Assembly (NCBI RefSeq): GCF_001668725.1
Contig: NZ_LZKL01000037.1
Coordinates: forward strand, 1 to 64,000
Source: Mycobacterium sp. E787
GTDB lineage: Bacteria; Actinomycetota; Actinomycetes; Mycobacteriales; Mycobacteriaceae
DNA length: 64,000 bases
Direction of reading: 5' to 3'
This document shows positions 45,590 to 54,467 of this stretch, piece by piece. Both the position numbers and the translations under genes were made by a program. The notes under the pieces were generated by a model, which did not search any database, was not told the DNA's origin, and was given only the letters and a program-made list of their open reading frames with translations. Within the stretch, counting starts at the first letter, position 1. Each line of letters starts with the position of its first letter.

Positions 45590-46510
45590 ATGTCAGCTAA
45601 CTCTGTGAAACGCGCCGTCAGCGCGGCGGCGGTGGCCGCGGGTCTGGGCTTCTCAGCGATGACGCTGAACCCGGTGTTGGCCAACGCCGCGCCGCTGGAC
45701 CCGCCGCCGCCGTGCCCGAACTGCCACGGCGGTGGTGGCGGCGGCGGTGGTGGCGGCAACCCCGGCGGCGCGCCGCCGGCTCCGCAGAACCCGCCACAGA
45801 CTCAAGCGCCGAGCCCGCACAACGAGCCGCCGGCCACGCAAACCGCGCCGCCGGCCACGCAAACCGCGCCGCCGGCCACGCAAACCGCGCCGCCGGCCAC
45901 CCAGACCCAGCCGCCGGCGACGCACGGCGGCAACGAGCCGCCGGCCAGCCAGAATCCGCAACCGTCGTGGACGCGGGGCAACGAGCCGCCCAGGAATGAA
46001 ACCACCCAACCCGGCGGGCAGACCCCGTCCCCGGGCGGACAGACCACCGCCCCGGCGCAACAACCGAACAACCCGTCGCCCCGGCCGGACGAGCGTCCGG
46101 CGCTGAATCCGCCGAGCACCCAGCCTCCCCATCCCGCTTACATCCCGCGCCGGGACGTGGTCACCGCCAGCGCGGAGATCGGCGGCCCGGGCGGCGACGT
46201 CCAATTCAGCATCGTGGGCCGTGGCGCGCCGCCGCCGCCGCGGGAGCGCGGCTGGGGCTGGAACGACGGACCGCCGCCGCACCACCCACCGCCCGGTTGG
46301 TATGGGCCGCCGCCTCCCGGAGGTTGGGACGGTCCGCCGCCTCCCGGCGGCTGGAACCGCCCGTGGGACGGCCCCCCGCGCGACATCGACTACGGCCGTA
46401 GGGATTTCAGCCCGTTCAACTACGACACCTTCACCGTTTTCCCGGTCTTCAACTGGCAGTACGGCGGATGGGGTTACTGGTTCTTCGGTGTCTGGGTTCC
46501 GCTCTACTGA
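45590..46510 (+). CDS. secreted proline-rich repeat protein
   Basis: A 306-residue exported protein. A signal peptide ends near ANA (residue ~33), followed by CPNCHGGGGGG (a CxxCH motif and a run of ten Gly), then a Pro/Thr/Gln-rich stretch with PPATQTA repeats, a Pro/Arg/Asn-rich stretch, a short folded-looking part (DVQFSIVGRGAPPP) and a Trp/Tyr-rich, Gly-rich end finishing FGVWVPLY. The C-terminal 40 residues are the conserved-looking core. CxxCH could be a heme site, but no other cytochrome feature is seen. A strong terminator follows 20 bases after the stop. Confidence 0.78.
   Translation: MSANSVKRAVSAAAVAAGLGFSAMTLNPVLANAAPLDPPPPCPNCHGGGGGGGGGGNPGGAPPAPQNPPQTQAPSPHNEPPATQTAPPATQTAPPATQTAPPATQTQPPATHGGNEPPASQNPQPSWTRGNEPPRNETTQPGGQTPSPGGQTTAPAQQPNNPSPRPDERPALNPPSTQPPHPAYIPRRDVVTASAEIGGPGGDVQFSIVGRGAPPPPRERGWGWNDGPPPHHPPPGWYGPPPPGGWDGPPPPGGWNRPWDGPPRDIDYGRRDFSPFNYDTFTVFPVFNWQYGGWGYWFFGVWVPLY
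45827..45910 (+). repeat. 21-base in-frame tandem repeat (PPATQTA)
   Basis: Three identical 21-base units at 45827, 45848 and 45869 encode PPATQTA, followed by a fourth, degenerate unit at 45890 (PPATQTQ). The repeat lies inside the proline-rich gene and keeps frame, so copy-number change would alter length without breaking translation. Confidence 0.9.
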
Positions 46511-46529
46511 CGGCCACCAACCCGCTGTG

Positions 46530-46563
46530 AAAACCGCCCCGGGCATGCCCCGGGGCGGTTTTT
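46530..46563 (+). terminator. rho-independent-type terminator after the proline-rich gene
   Basis: A perfect 14-bp stem AAAACCGCCCCGGG / CCCGGGGCGGTTTT with a 5-base loop (CATGC) is followed by T residues. It lies 19 bases after the stop at 46510. It is the clearest intrinsic terminator in the window. Confidence 0.9.
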
Positions 46564-46603
46564 GGCCTTTCATCCGCGGTCGGAGTAGGCGTAGAAGTAG
46601 CTC

Positions 46604-47383
46604 ATGAACGCGACGGATGGACGGTTTGTCAGGCTCGGACGCGACGGCGGTTCGGTCACCATCGAGTTGGTCAACTCCAAACCGCTGAACATCGTCGGCA
46701 CCGGTGCGATCGGGGAATTGACAGAGGCATTCGGCGACGTGGGGCAGGACGGCGGCGTGCGGGTCGTCGTGTTGCGCGGAGCCGGCGACAAGGCGTTCAT
46801 CGGCGGCGCCGACATCAACGAGATGGTCGCCCTCGACCGGTCCAGCGCAGAGGTGTTCATCCGCCGGCTCGCGGGCCTGTGCGAAGCGATTCGCGATTGC
46901 CCGGTCCCGGTGATCGCCCGCCTCGCCGGCTGGTGCCTGGGCGGCGGCCTGGAGGTCGCGATGTCCTGCGATCTACGGATCGCCGAGTCGGGCGCCAAAT
47001 TCGGGATGCCCGAAGTGGCGGTCGGCATCCCGTCGGTGATCCATTCGGCGTTGATGCCGGCGCTGATCGGGGCCTCGCACGCGGCGTGGCTGTTGCTCAC
47101 CGGGGAGACGATCGACGCCGACACGGCCGCCTCCTGGGGTTTGGTCCATGAGGTCGTGGCGGCCGACGCCCTGGACGCGCACATTGCCGACCTCGCCGCG
47201 AAACTCAGGGGATTCGGCCCGCAAGCGGTCCGGCAACAGAAGCGCCTACTCAACAGCTGGTTCGACATGACCGTGCACGGCGCGATCGAGGACAGCATCG
47301 AGCAGTTCGGCCTGGCGTTCCTGACCGGAGAACCGCAGCAACACATGCAGGCATTCCTCTCGCGTAAGACCGGCAAGAGCTGA
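46604..47383 (+). CDS. enoyl-CoA hydratase/isomerase family protein
   Basis: A 259-residue crotonase-fold protein of normal length. Oxyanion-hole segments are AGDKAFIGGADINEM (near 57) and AGWCLGGGLEVAMSCDLRIA (near 107). Position 1 of the catalytic Glu pair appears as Glu in LEVAM, and the second helix reads KFGMPEVAVGIPS with Glu in MPEV. Fatty or branched acyl-CoA hydration or isomerisation is likely; substrate unknown. It stands alone after the terminator and 154 bases before the next gene. Confidence 0.88.
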   Translation: MNATDGRFVRLGRDGGSVTIELVNSKPLNIVGTGAIGELTEAFGDVGQDGGVRVVVLRGAGDKAFIGGADINEMVALDRSSAEVFIRRLAGLCEAIRDCPVPVIARLAGWCLGGGLEVAMSCDLRIAESGAKFGMPEVAVGIPSVIHSALMPALIGASHAAWLLLTGETIDADTAASWGLVHEVVAADALDAHIADLAAKLRGFGPQAVRQQKRLLNSWFDMTVHGAIEDSIEQFGLAFLTGEPQQHMQAFLSRKTGKS

Positions 47384-47508
47384 ATCGCGGCGAAACGGCC
47401 GTCCACCTCGCATTCGGGCGTCGCCGATCATGCCGGCGCCGGCCGCAGGATGAATTGACCGGCAATTCCGCGGCAGTAGTCTGATCTCGAGTTCGAAAGG
47501 GGGCGGCG

Positions 47509-47556
47509 ATGTCGCGAGGATCGCCGGCGCAAATGGTATGCAGCTGCGGTACATAA
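47509..47556 (+). CDS. 15-codon leader ORF overlapping the next start
   Basis: An ATG at 47509 lies 4 bases after a strong purine tract (GAAAGGGGGCGG) and opens MSRGSPAQMVCSCGT, ending TAA at 47554-47556, inside the first codons of the large downstream gene (start 47538, other frame). The best ribosome site serves this small ORF, not the main gene. It holds a Cys-x-Cys before its stop. Translation is not proven. Confidence 0.35.
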   Translation: MSRGSPAQMVCSCGT

Positions 47557-49871
47557 GCATCCCCGGGTTGGTCGCCGCGGCGGGAGGTGATCCCTGGGCG
47601 ATCAATCAAACCCTGCAAGTTGGGCGTCCGGCGCAGATCTCCGCGCTGGCCGGCGCCTTTCACGGCGCGGGCAAATCCACCGCCGAGGCCGACGCGACGT
47701 TCGGGCAAGCGCGCCGCCGGTTCGAGGCGGCCTGGACCCACGAAAATGGCGACAATCCGATCAACGACTCCGCCGAGGTGCAGCGCACCGCGCAGGCCCT
47801 GGGGGCGCAGTCCGAGCGGCTGCCCGAGATCGGGGCGCATCTCGAAGAGGTCGCCGCGGCACTCGCCGAGGCCCAAAAAGGCGGCAAGGCAACGATCTCG
47901 GCGCTGGAAACTTCGTTGCACGAGCTCGACGACTTGATCGCCCAGGCCGTGGACATGAAACAACACGTGAAGACCGACGAGGACCGCCGAGCGCTGGACG
48001 AATTCATCGACTCCTGTGAGAACGGCGCGGTAGACGTCACCAAAAGGGCTGTGGGAGGCATGCATTCGATCCGCGACGGCTATTCGCAGATTCTGCGAAG
48101 CGGGCAGTCCAACCTGGCCACGGAGGGATTCGACCCCTCCCGCGTTCGGGGTGCCGACGGCCACGAGGCCGAGACACCCGACACGGCCGAACGAGACGTC
48201 CACAACGCGCTCGGCGGAGACAAGGGCGCGGCCGCCCGGGTCAACGGGGTGCTGGCCACCCTCACCCCCGAGCAGCTTTCCGGGAATGCGCCGTTAAACC
48301 CTGAGCAGGCAGCGGTTTTGAGTCAGCTGCAGGCCCAGGAACATGGAATGACGGTCCCCCAGCTAGAAACCGCCGAACAACGCCTCGGAGTCGAAAAGAA
48401 CATGGTCGGCGACTCCCTGCAGCTCATGAGCAACCCAAGCCTCACCTTTCCCGGGACGCCGTTGAAAGTGGGAGCCAAACAGGGGTCGGACACGCGCAAA
48501 GGCGGGTTTTCCCAGCTGCCGCAGAGCGTGCAGGACACGCTCACCGGCAACGAGTCGTCGCGCTGGTCCCCCGGCGACATGGAGTCGATCGCAAAGATCG
48601 TCGGCGACGGAAACCCGGCGCTGCAGCACGGAACCGAACTGGACAAGGCGATGCTGGACTGGGGCGCGCGGGAACTGCACGAGGAGCTTCCGCACGGGCA
48701 GCTGGTCGACCACAGCCTGCTGCACGGTGACGAGCGCGCCGTCCTGGGCGACGTGTTCCGCTCCGCCGGGCGCGATCACCTACGGGTGACCGACCTGATC
48801 ACCGGTGGCGGTCACGATCAGTTCTTGTCCGACGTCACGCAGAACCGATGGGACGACGGCGGCAAGGCGGTCGGTTCGTTGTTCAGCTGGACGGAGAATC
48901 CGAGCGCGGGGGAGGCGGAGATCGCGGGCAGGACGGCGCACTCCTACGCGACGTATCTGGGCCGGCACGCCGGCGAGCTGCTCGAGTTGCCAAACGGATT
49001 CGGCACCACCTCTTTGGGCGCGGCCAATCCGGAACTCGTGCAGTCCTTCGCGCACGGGCTGGCGCCGTACATCCCGAACATCGCGGGCGAACACAACGAC
49101 TTGTCGCGATTCTTCGGCACCCCCGATTCCGCCGAGAACCAGGAGAACGATACCTGGCCGGTGGCCAAGGGCATCTTCTCGGTGTTGAGCACCGACAAGA
49201 CGGCCTCGGACTATTTCAACGGCGCCGCCGACCGCGACATCATCGAAGCCGACGGGCGATTCGCCCGCGACGCGGGCAATCACGTTCCCGACGTGATCAA
49301 CCACGACGAAGGTCTCAAGTACGCGGCCCGGTTGAAAGGTCTCGTCGACGTCGGCACGTTGAACGCGTCGAACTCCGACGCCATGGCGGCGTACAACCTG
49401 AAGAAATCGGCCTATGAGGTTCTCACCAAGGGCGGCAGCTTCGGAGTGGGTGCCCTTCCGGTGCCCGGAGCCGGAATCGTCGGCGGCGGAGCGGGTCTCA
49501 TCGGTGCGGCCATGGAGCACGACATCGTGGGCGCCCAACCCACCACGCCGTCGATCGCGGACATGCCGCACACCATGCCGCCGCGGCTCGTGCTCGACGG
49601 CTTCCTGGCATCCGGGCAACCCCTGAACGGCCTGGGACCGGAGTTCTACCGGCCCGTCGATCCGCAGCATCCCAACGGCCCCATGCGAATAGCCACCTAC
49701 GCCGAAATGCCGCAGGCGTGGCGGGATGCCAATCCCATCGAAAGCTATGACGGTGCCCTCTCGAGCGCGCTCAGCCGGACGCTCGGCAACGACACCGTGA
49801 CGCGGGTCGACGACGACATCGCGACGTACTACAACAACATCGTGCACAACCCGCAGCCCTGGAAGAAGTGA
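47538..49871 (+). CDS. large TPR-region protein, Rv0026-like
   Basis: A 777-residue cytoplasmic-looking protein without signal peptide, beginning MQLRYISIPGLVAAAGGDPW. The first ~170 residues are helical with coiled-coil character and a WT in QARRRFEAAWTHENGDNP, recalling the N-terminal fold of WXG100-like ESX substrates. The middle has an LTPEQL/LNPEQAAVLSQLQAQEHGM segment and the body is helical and charged, ending in a Pro/Gly-containing region (VGALPVPGAGIVGGGAGLIG, a possible membrane-active hairpin). The shape resembles the mycobacterial Rv0025/Rv0026 TPR-repeat-region family. Function unknown; a secreted effector or toxin-like role is only a guess. Confidence 0.7.
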   Translation: MQLRYISIPGLVAAAGGDPWAINQTLQVGRPAQISALAGAFHGAGKSTAEADATFGQARRRFEAAWTHENGDNPINDSAEVQRTAQALGAQSERLPEIGAHLEEVAAALAEAQKGGKATISALETSLHELDDLIAQAVDMKQHVKTDEDRRALDEFIDSCENGAVDVTKRAVGGMHSIRDGYSQILRSGQSNLATEGFDPSRVRGADGHEAETPDTAERDVHNALGGDKGAAARVNGVLATLTPEQLSGNAPLNPEQAAVLSQLQAQEHGMTVPQLETAEQRLGVEKNMVGDSLQLMSNPSLTFPGTPLKVGAKQGSDTRKGGFSQLPQSVQDTLTGNESSRWSPGDMESIAKIVGDGNPALQHGTELDKAMLDWGARELHEELPHGQLVDHSLLHGDERAVLGDVFRSAGRDHLRVTDLITGGGHDQFLSDVTQNRWDDGGKAVGSLFSWTENPSAGEAEIAGRTAHSYATYLGRHAGELLELPNGFGTTSLGAANPELVQSFAHGLAPYIPNIAGEHNDLSRFFGTPDSAENQENDTWPVAKGIFSVLSTDKTASDYFNGAADRDIIEADGRFARDAGNHVPDVINHDEGLKYAARLKGLVDVGTLNASNSDAMAAYNLKKSAYEVLTKGGSFGVGALPVPGAGIVGGGAGLIGAAMEHDIVGAQPTTPSIADMPHTMPPRLVLDGFLASGQPLNGLGPEFYRPVDPQHPNGPMRIATYAEMPQAWRDANPIESYDGALSSALSRTLGNDTVTRVDDDIATYYNNIVHNPQPWKK

Positions 49872-50012
49872 GACGAAGTGACCGCGCGCTGAGCTGGGCG
49901 CGCCGCCCGAACCGCAAACGGCGATGCTCGTTCTGATTTTTGTCGATACGCGTATTTTTCCGGGGGCTGAGCTTCATCATGTCAGGTACGCATGAGCACC
50001 GGGGGGTGGGCG

Positions 50013-51353
50013 ATGTCATTTCTGGTCGTGGCGCCGGACGTCTTGGAGACGGCCGCGGCGGACGTTACGCAGATCGGTTCGGCGCTGACCGCCGGTCATC
50101 TGGCCGCGGCCGTTCCGACGACCGAGCTGGCGGCGGCGGGAGCGGACGAAGTGTCGGAGGCCATCGCGGCGCTGTTCGGCGCGCATGCCGAGGAGTATCA
50201 GGCGGCGGCCGCGCGGGCGGCGGCGTATTCCGAGCAATTCGTGCGGGCCCTGACCGCGGCGACGTCGTCCTATGTGGCAACCGAAGCGAGCATCGCAACG
50301 TCGATGCAGGGGCCGCTGGCCGCGGCCACCGCCGCGCCCCTGGCCGGTCCGGTCCGCGCGATCGAACAGGCCTGGGACAACAGCCCGCTCGGCCAGGCGC
50401 TCGCCCCGATCATCAACGCGGCGACCGGCGGCACCGGCGGTAACCAGCAGTCGATCGTCATCGAGTTCGTGCGGCACGGGCAGTCAATCGGCAACGCGGC
50501 CAACCTGATCGACACGGGCGTGCCCGGGCTGCCACTCACCGCGCTGGGCCAGCAACAGGCGACGGCAATCGGGACCGTGCTCGGGGGGCAAGGCAACTTC
50601 GCGGGCGTCTTCATGTCGCAGCTGACCAGGGTGCAGCAGACCGCCTTCTACGCCGGCATGACCAACGTGCCGATATTGCCCGGGCTCAACGAGATCAGCG
50701 CCGGCGTATTCGACGGGGCACCGGACATCAGTCCCCAGGGCCTCATGTACCTGGTCGCCCCGCTCGCGTGGACGCTCGGATTCCCGATCGTGCCGATGCT
50801 CGCGCCCGGCTCCGCCCACATCAACGGGGTCGTCTTCGATCAGGGGTTCACCAACGCGATGCAGACGATGTACGGCACCGCCATGACGAACGCCGTGGTC
50901 AACCCTGCGAACGGCCACGTCACCGACGTCGCGTTCTCCAGCGAGTTCGCGATCGAGGTGGGGACGCTGATGAACGTCAACAATCCCGATCCCTTGCTGA
51001 TGCTCACCCATCCGCTGCCCAACACCGGCATCGTCGTGGTGCAGGGCAGTCCGCAGGGCGGCTGGACGATGACCAGTTGGAACGGCATACCCGTCGGACC
51101 CCCGACCTTGCCGACCAAGCTGTTCGTCGACGTGCGCGACCTGATCACGGCACCGCAATTCGCGGCCTGGAACGGGTGGGCGGCGCTGGGCACCGGCGAT
51201 CCGACCACGATCGTGGACGCGGTTCAAAACGGTGTCGATCAGGTGGCCGCGGCCACCGTCCACTTCCCCTTCGCGGTGACCCGTGACCTGGTCCACGCGG
51301 TCACCCACACCAGCGTCAGCGGGCTGTCGACGGAAGTGACCGGCCTGATCTAG
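50013..51353 (+). CDS. PE-domain histidine phosphatase (PE_PGRS11-like)
   Basis: A 446-residue protein. Residues 1-~100 are a PE domain (MSFLVVAPDVLETAAADVTQ, YQAAAARAA); residues ~148-400 are a histidine phosphatase/phosphoglycerate mutase domain with FVRHGQSIGN (catalytic His155) and a second His in MLTHPLPNTG. Between them is a linker of about 45 residues with only a remnant GGTGGN. In M. tuberculosis, PE_PGRS11 (Rv0754) has PE, a long PGRS and a PGM-like domain, and also sits a few genes from phoP. The ATG at 50013 is the usual PE start; the frame opens at 49992. Export by ESX-5 is expected. Confidence 0.88.
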   Translation: MSFLVVAPDVLETAAADVTQIGSALTAGHLAAAVPTTELAAAGADEVSEAIAALFGAHAEEYQAAAARAAAYSEQFVRALTAATSSYVATEASIATSMQGPLAAATAAPLAGPVRAIEQAWDNSPLGQALAPIINAATGGTGGNQQSIVIEFVRHGQSIGNAANLIDTGVPGLPLTALGQQQATAIGTVLGGQGNFAGVFMSQLTRVQQTAFYAGMTNVPILPGLNEISAGVFDGAPDISPQGLMYLVAPLAWTLGFPIVPMLAPGSAHINGVVFDQGFTNAMQTMYGTAMTNAVVNPANGHVTDVAFSSEFAIEVGTLMNVNNPDPLLMLTHPLPNTGIVVVQGSPQGGWTMTSWNGIPVGPPTLPTKLFVDVRDLITAPQFAAWNGWAALGTGDPTTIVDAVQNGVDQVAAATVHFPFAVTRDLVHAVTHTSVSGLSTEVTGLI

Positions 51354-51431
51354 ATCGAGACCGACGCGTCCTGACTACCATCGTTGACACCGAATCTCCG
51401 GGCCAAGCCCGCGGCCAACAGGGAGGCCAAG

Positions 51432-52370
51432 GTGACATACGCGTTCGACCCCGAGATCGCCGCAATGCTGCCGCTGCTCCCCGACATCGACGGCGCCGAT
51501 CCGGTGGCGATGCGGGAATCCCTGTCGGCGATGATCGCCCAGCTACCCGCCCCGGACCTGACCGGCGTGGAGTGCGAGGATCGCCGGATCCCCGGCGGGC
51601 CCGGCGATCCGGAGGTTCCGATCCGGATCTACCGGCCGGCCGAGCGCAGCGCGCCCGCGGCCGTCTACAGCGTGCACGGCGGTGGGTTCGTCGCGGGTGA
51701 CCTCGAGACCGAGCACGCCGGGAACATCCGGCTGGCGCGCGAGCTCGGCGTCGTGGTGGTTGCCGTCGACTACCGGCTTGCCCCGGAGACACCGTTTCCC
51801 GGTCCGCTTGAAGACGTCTACGCGGGGCTGGTGTGGGTGGCGGAGCACGCCGAAGAGCTCGGCGTGGATCCGAACCGCATCGCGATCCACGGCACCAGCG
51901 CCGGGGGCGGGCTGTGCGCCGGCTTGGCGCTGCTGGCCCGGGATCGCGGCGGCCCGCACATCGCGTTTCAGTTCCTCGGAGTCCCCGAGCTCGACGACCG
52001 GCTGGCCACCGGAAGCATGACCGCGTTCATCGACACCCCGCTGTGGGATCGCCGGAAGGCCGTGGCCAGTTGGGACTGTTACCTCGGCGCCGGGCGGGCC
52101 GGCTCCGACGACGTTCCCGTTTACGCCGCACCGGCACGCGCGACCGATCTCGCGGGCTTGCCGCCCGCTTACGTCTCGGTGATGCACTTCGACCCACTGC
52201 GGGACGAGGGCATCGCCTACGCCCAGGCCTTGCTGGCCGCCGGCGTCTCCGTCGAATTGCATTTGTTCCCGGGGACTTTCCACGGTTCGGCCCTGATCCA
52301 GGATGCGGCGATCTCGCAGCGTGAGCATGCCGAGGCGATCGCGGTGCTGCGCCGGGCGCTGGCCCGGTAA
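51432..52370 (+). CDS. hormone-sensitive-lipase-type esterase
   Basis: A 312-residue HSL-family esterase of the mycobacterial Lip group. It has the HGGGFVAGD oxyanion box near 85, nucleophile HGTSAGGG (Ser near 160), acid in HFDPLRDEG and His in GTFHGSALI. The fold is cytoplasmic (no signal peptide). It could hydrolyse short-chain acyl esters. The GTG at 51432 follows GGGAGGCCAAG; the frame opens at 51384. It is transcribed alone, 47 bases before the DUF732 gene. Confidence 0.88.
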   Translation: MTYAFDPEIAAMLPLLPDIDGADPVAMRESLSAMIAQLPAPDLTGVECEDRRIPGGPGDPEVPIRIYRPAERSAPAAVYSVHGGGFVAGDLETEHAGNIRLARELGVVVVAVDYRLAPETPFPGPLEDVYAGLVWVAEHAEELGVDPNRIAIHGTSAGGGLCAGLALLARDRGGPHIAFQFLGVPELDDRLATGSMTAFIDTPLWDRRKAVASWDCYLGAGRAGSDDVPVYAAPARATDLAGLPPAYVSVMHFDPLRDEGIAYAQALLAAGVSVELHLFPGTFHGSALIQDAAISQREHAEAIAVLRRALAR

Positions 52371-52417
52371 CCCGCCGCGGCTTGTGAGAACGCCCTGGCG
52401 GCAGCAGACTGATTGAT

Positions 52418-53179
52418 ATGCGCGATCGCGAGACGATCGACTCAGAGTTGCGGCGCATCGCCCTCGAGCGCCGGTCGATGGGCGAGCGGGGCGGTCGGCC
52501 GTCGATCCGAGAGGTCGACGACCTGCTGGACGAGCGCCTGGGCCACCGCCCGCAGGCCACCCCGACCGAGGTTGTCGCAGACACCACGCCGCGGCGCACA
52601 ACCCAGGCCAACTCGCCTTTCAGCCGCGCGCGCGTGTTGCGCCGGTTCGGTCTCCTCGCGGCCTTGCCACTGTCCCTGATCGCCGGTGTCGCCGCGGTGG
52701 TGGTGATGTCGGGAGCCCACAACCCCGAGCCGGCGGCAGAGCAGGCTCCGGTCCCGCCGCCGTCGAGTGTGCGACCCAGCCCGGCCGCGCCGGCGGCACT
52801 CGTTCCGCAGCTCGACATCGCCGACAGGGCGTTCATCGGCGCGTTGAAGCACGACGGCCTGCCGGTTCCCAGCCCCGAATACGTGACTTCCCATGGGCAC
52901 GCGGTGTGCGACTTCCTAAGCCACCAGCCTGATTTCGCAGAGGCCATCCGCTATGTCCAGGGATCGACGATATGGGACGCCAACCAAAGCGCGAACTTCG
53001 TGGCCGGCGCTGTCGTCTCGTACTGCCCTCAGTACGAACAGGCAAGCCCGGGGGAGCTGCAGCCGGGCCTCGAGAAGACTCTGTCTGACCTGCAAGCCGT
53101 GCAGGGCGACCTGCAGGGCGTTCAGGGCGACCTGAAAAACATCCGAGACGGTCTGCCCGCCCTCCCCGGCCAGCCGTAG
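52418..53179 (+). CDS. membrane-anchored DUF732 protein
   Basis: A 253-residue protein with a charged cytoplasmic N-terminus (~80 residues), one transmembrane helix (LLAALPLSLIAGVAAVVVM, near 90-108), a Pro-rich linker and a DUF732 domain: DRAFIGALKHDGLPVPSPE with Cys in HAVCDFL and VSYCPQY. The tail carries 7-residue repeats (LQAVQGDLQGVQGDL), a short coiled coil. DUF732 proteins are common secreted mycobacterial proteins of unknown function. Confidence 0.82.
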   Translation: MRDRETIDSELRRIALERRSMGERGGRPSIREVDDLLDERLGHRPQATPTEVVADTTPRRTTQANSPFSRARVLRRFGLLAALPLSLIAGVAAVVVMSGAHNPEPAAEQAPVPPPSSVRPSPAAPAALVPQLDIADRAFIGALKHDGLPVPSPEYVTSHGHAVCDFLSHQPDFAEAIRYVQGSTIWDANQSANFVAGAVVSYCPQYEQASPGELQPGLEKTLSDLQAVQGDLQGVQGDLKNIRDGLPALPGQP

Positions 53180-53207
53180 TTCCGGGGCCACCCGGCAGGG
53201 GGTTCCG

Positions 53208-53429
53208 TCACGGGGCGGGCGGCGGCGGTGGCGGCGGAGTCCATCGCTTGCCATCCGTCGTCCATCCGCACGGCAGGTAGTTGAGCTGCGGGGGCTGCCC
53301 GTCGAAAGTGAGGCACTTCGGCGCGCCCGGCGGCGGTCTGGGCGTCGGCGATTCCGTGTCGGCATGCGCAACGATGCCGCTGAGGATCAAAGCCCCAACG
53401 GCAAGCGATACCGTTGCTAACGTCCGCAT
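53208..53429 (-). CDS. small secreted proline-rich protein
   Basis: A 73-residue protein: signal peptide MRTLATVSLAVGALILSGIVAHA, then a Pro-rich mature part with two Cys (APKCLTFDG, LPCGWTTDGKRWT) and a run of Pro at the end. ATG 53429 is taken as start; a TTG at 53456 would add nine residues. The two Cys can pair. No domain name. Confidence 0.65.
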   Translation of the reverse strand: MRTLATVSLAVGALILSGIVAHADTESPTPRPPPGAPKCLTFDGQPPQLNYLPCGWTTDGKRWTPPPPPPPAP

Positions 53430-53507
53430 CCGAGGCCCGGCGAGTGCTACGACCAACCAAGATCAATGCTAGGCGGATGCCCGTCCGTGGAACCTTGAAA
53501 GTTCCTG

Positions 53508-54305
53508 TTAAATCGGGTCTCGGCGACGGCGAAGCCAGATGACGATGCCGACGGCGGCAGCCGCCGGCACCGCCATGGTCACGAGCGCCCCGCGCCGCAG
53601 CACCGGATCGCTCGTCCGCGCGGCGGGGTTCTTCGCCTCCGGTGCCGTCTCGACGAAGTGGGCCGGCGGTGCTGTCGTGGCCGGGTTCGTGGTGGCCGGG
53701 TTTTGTGGGGGCGGGCCGGGAGCAGCGGCGTGCGGGGGCGCCGGCGAGACCATCGGCCGCGGCGCAGTCACCGGCTCGGTGGCCGCCTCGGGGGCCGGGG
53801 GATCTCGCCGATCGCGGCGGCGCCGGCGCGGCGCCCATACCTCGTCTCCCAACTCGTCGGGAATCATCCACATCAGCAGCGCGAGGTTGACCACCCCCAG
53901 CACACCGTGCAGCAGAACCTCGGCGGCGTGAAACCCCAACGGCGTCGGTTTGTCCCGCGCCGTGGCGACGGCGCTGATGAACAGCAAGAGGGTGTAGGCG
54001 ACGGCGCTCAGCGCGGTGACGCTGATCGCGGCGCGGCGATTCGCAGAACACGCCATGGCCGCCAGGCCGAACGCCAGCAGCATCCCGCTGTACCAGGGGG
54101 TCGCCGTCAGGCCGAAAACGGGTGCACCGGTGGGCCCGGCGTGCGGATGCAGGGCCGCCGACACCAGGCCGACGATGCCGAACGCGCTCACCAGCGCGCC
54201 CTCCGCCAGCACGAACCAGCGTCCGCTGTGGAATCGCCCCGGGTCCATGGCGACCCTGCGCAAGCCCGACATCATCCCGGGAACATGCCCCGCCGTAACC
54301 GGCAT
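53508..54305 (-). CDS. multi-helix membrane protein with Pro-rich tail
   Basis: A ~265-residue protein with four hydrophobic segments in the first 145 residues (FVLAEGALVSAFGIVGLV, WYSGMLLAFGLAAMAC, SVTALSAVAYTLLLFISA, VLLHGVLGVVNLALLMWMI), an Arg-rich loop, a long Pro/Ala/Thr linker and a final helix (GALVTMAVPAAAAVGIVIWL) followed by RRRRD. The four-helix part resembles DUF4383-type proteins, a weak assignment. Start ATG uncertain (54305 or an internal Met). Confidence 0.65.
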   Translation of the reverse strand: MPVTAGHVPGMMSGLRRVAMDPGRFHSGRWFVLAEGALVSAFGIVGLVSAALHPHAGPTGAPVFGLTATPWYSGMLLAFGLAAMACSANRRAAISVTALSAVAYTLLLFISAVATARDKPTPLGFHAAEVLLHGVLGVVNLALLMWMIPDELGDEVWAPRRRRRDRRDPPAPEAATEPVTAPRPMVSPAPPHAAAPGPPPQNPATTNPATTAPPAHFVETAPEAKNPAARTSDPVLRRGALVTMAVPAAAAVGIVIWLRRRRDPI

Positions 54306-54467
54306 CGCGCAACCTCCAGCCCAGCATCCCTGTGGCGGATTGGCTACCCGCTGGCGGCGGGACTATGCACAGGGTGCTTGCGCGTGGCTTGGCGGTTTGC
54401 CAGTTTGGGTATCTAAGCGATCACACCGGCGCACACCGCGACTGTGTCGTTCACCGAGGAGGCATCA

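Noticed and set aside
45827..45910. Regular short repeat that might be a CRISPR array
   Set aside because: The 21-base units are directly adjacent with no spacers and translate as an in-frame peptide repeat in a Pro-rich gene; no cas gene is present.
53658..54416. 252-codon plus-strand ORF opposite the multi-helix membrane gene
   Set aside because: Arg/Gly/Pro-rich mirror of the minus-strand gene, which has real membrane helices and better composition.
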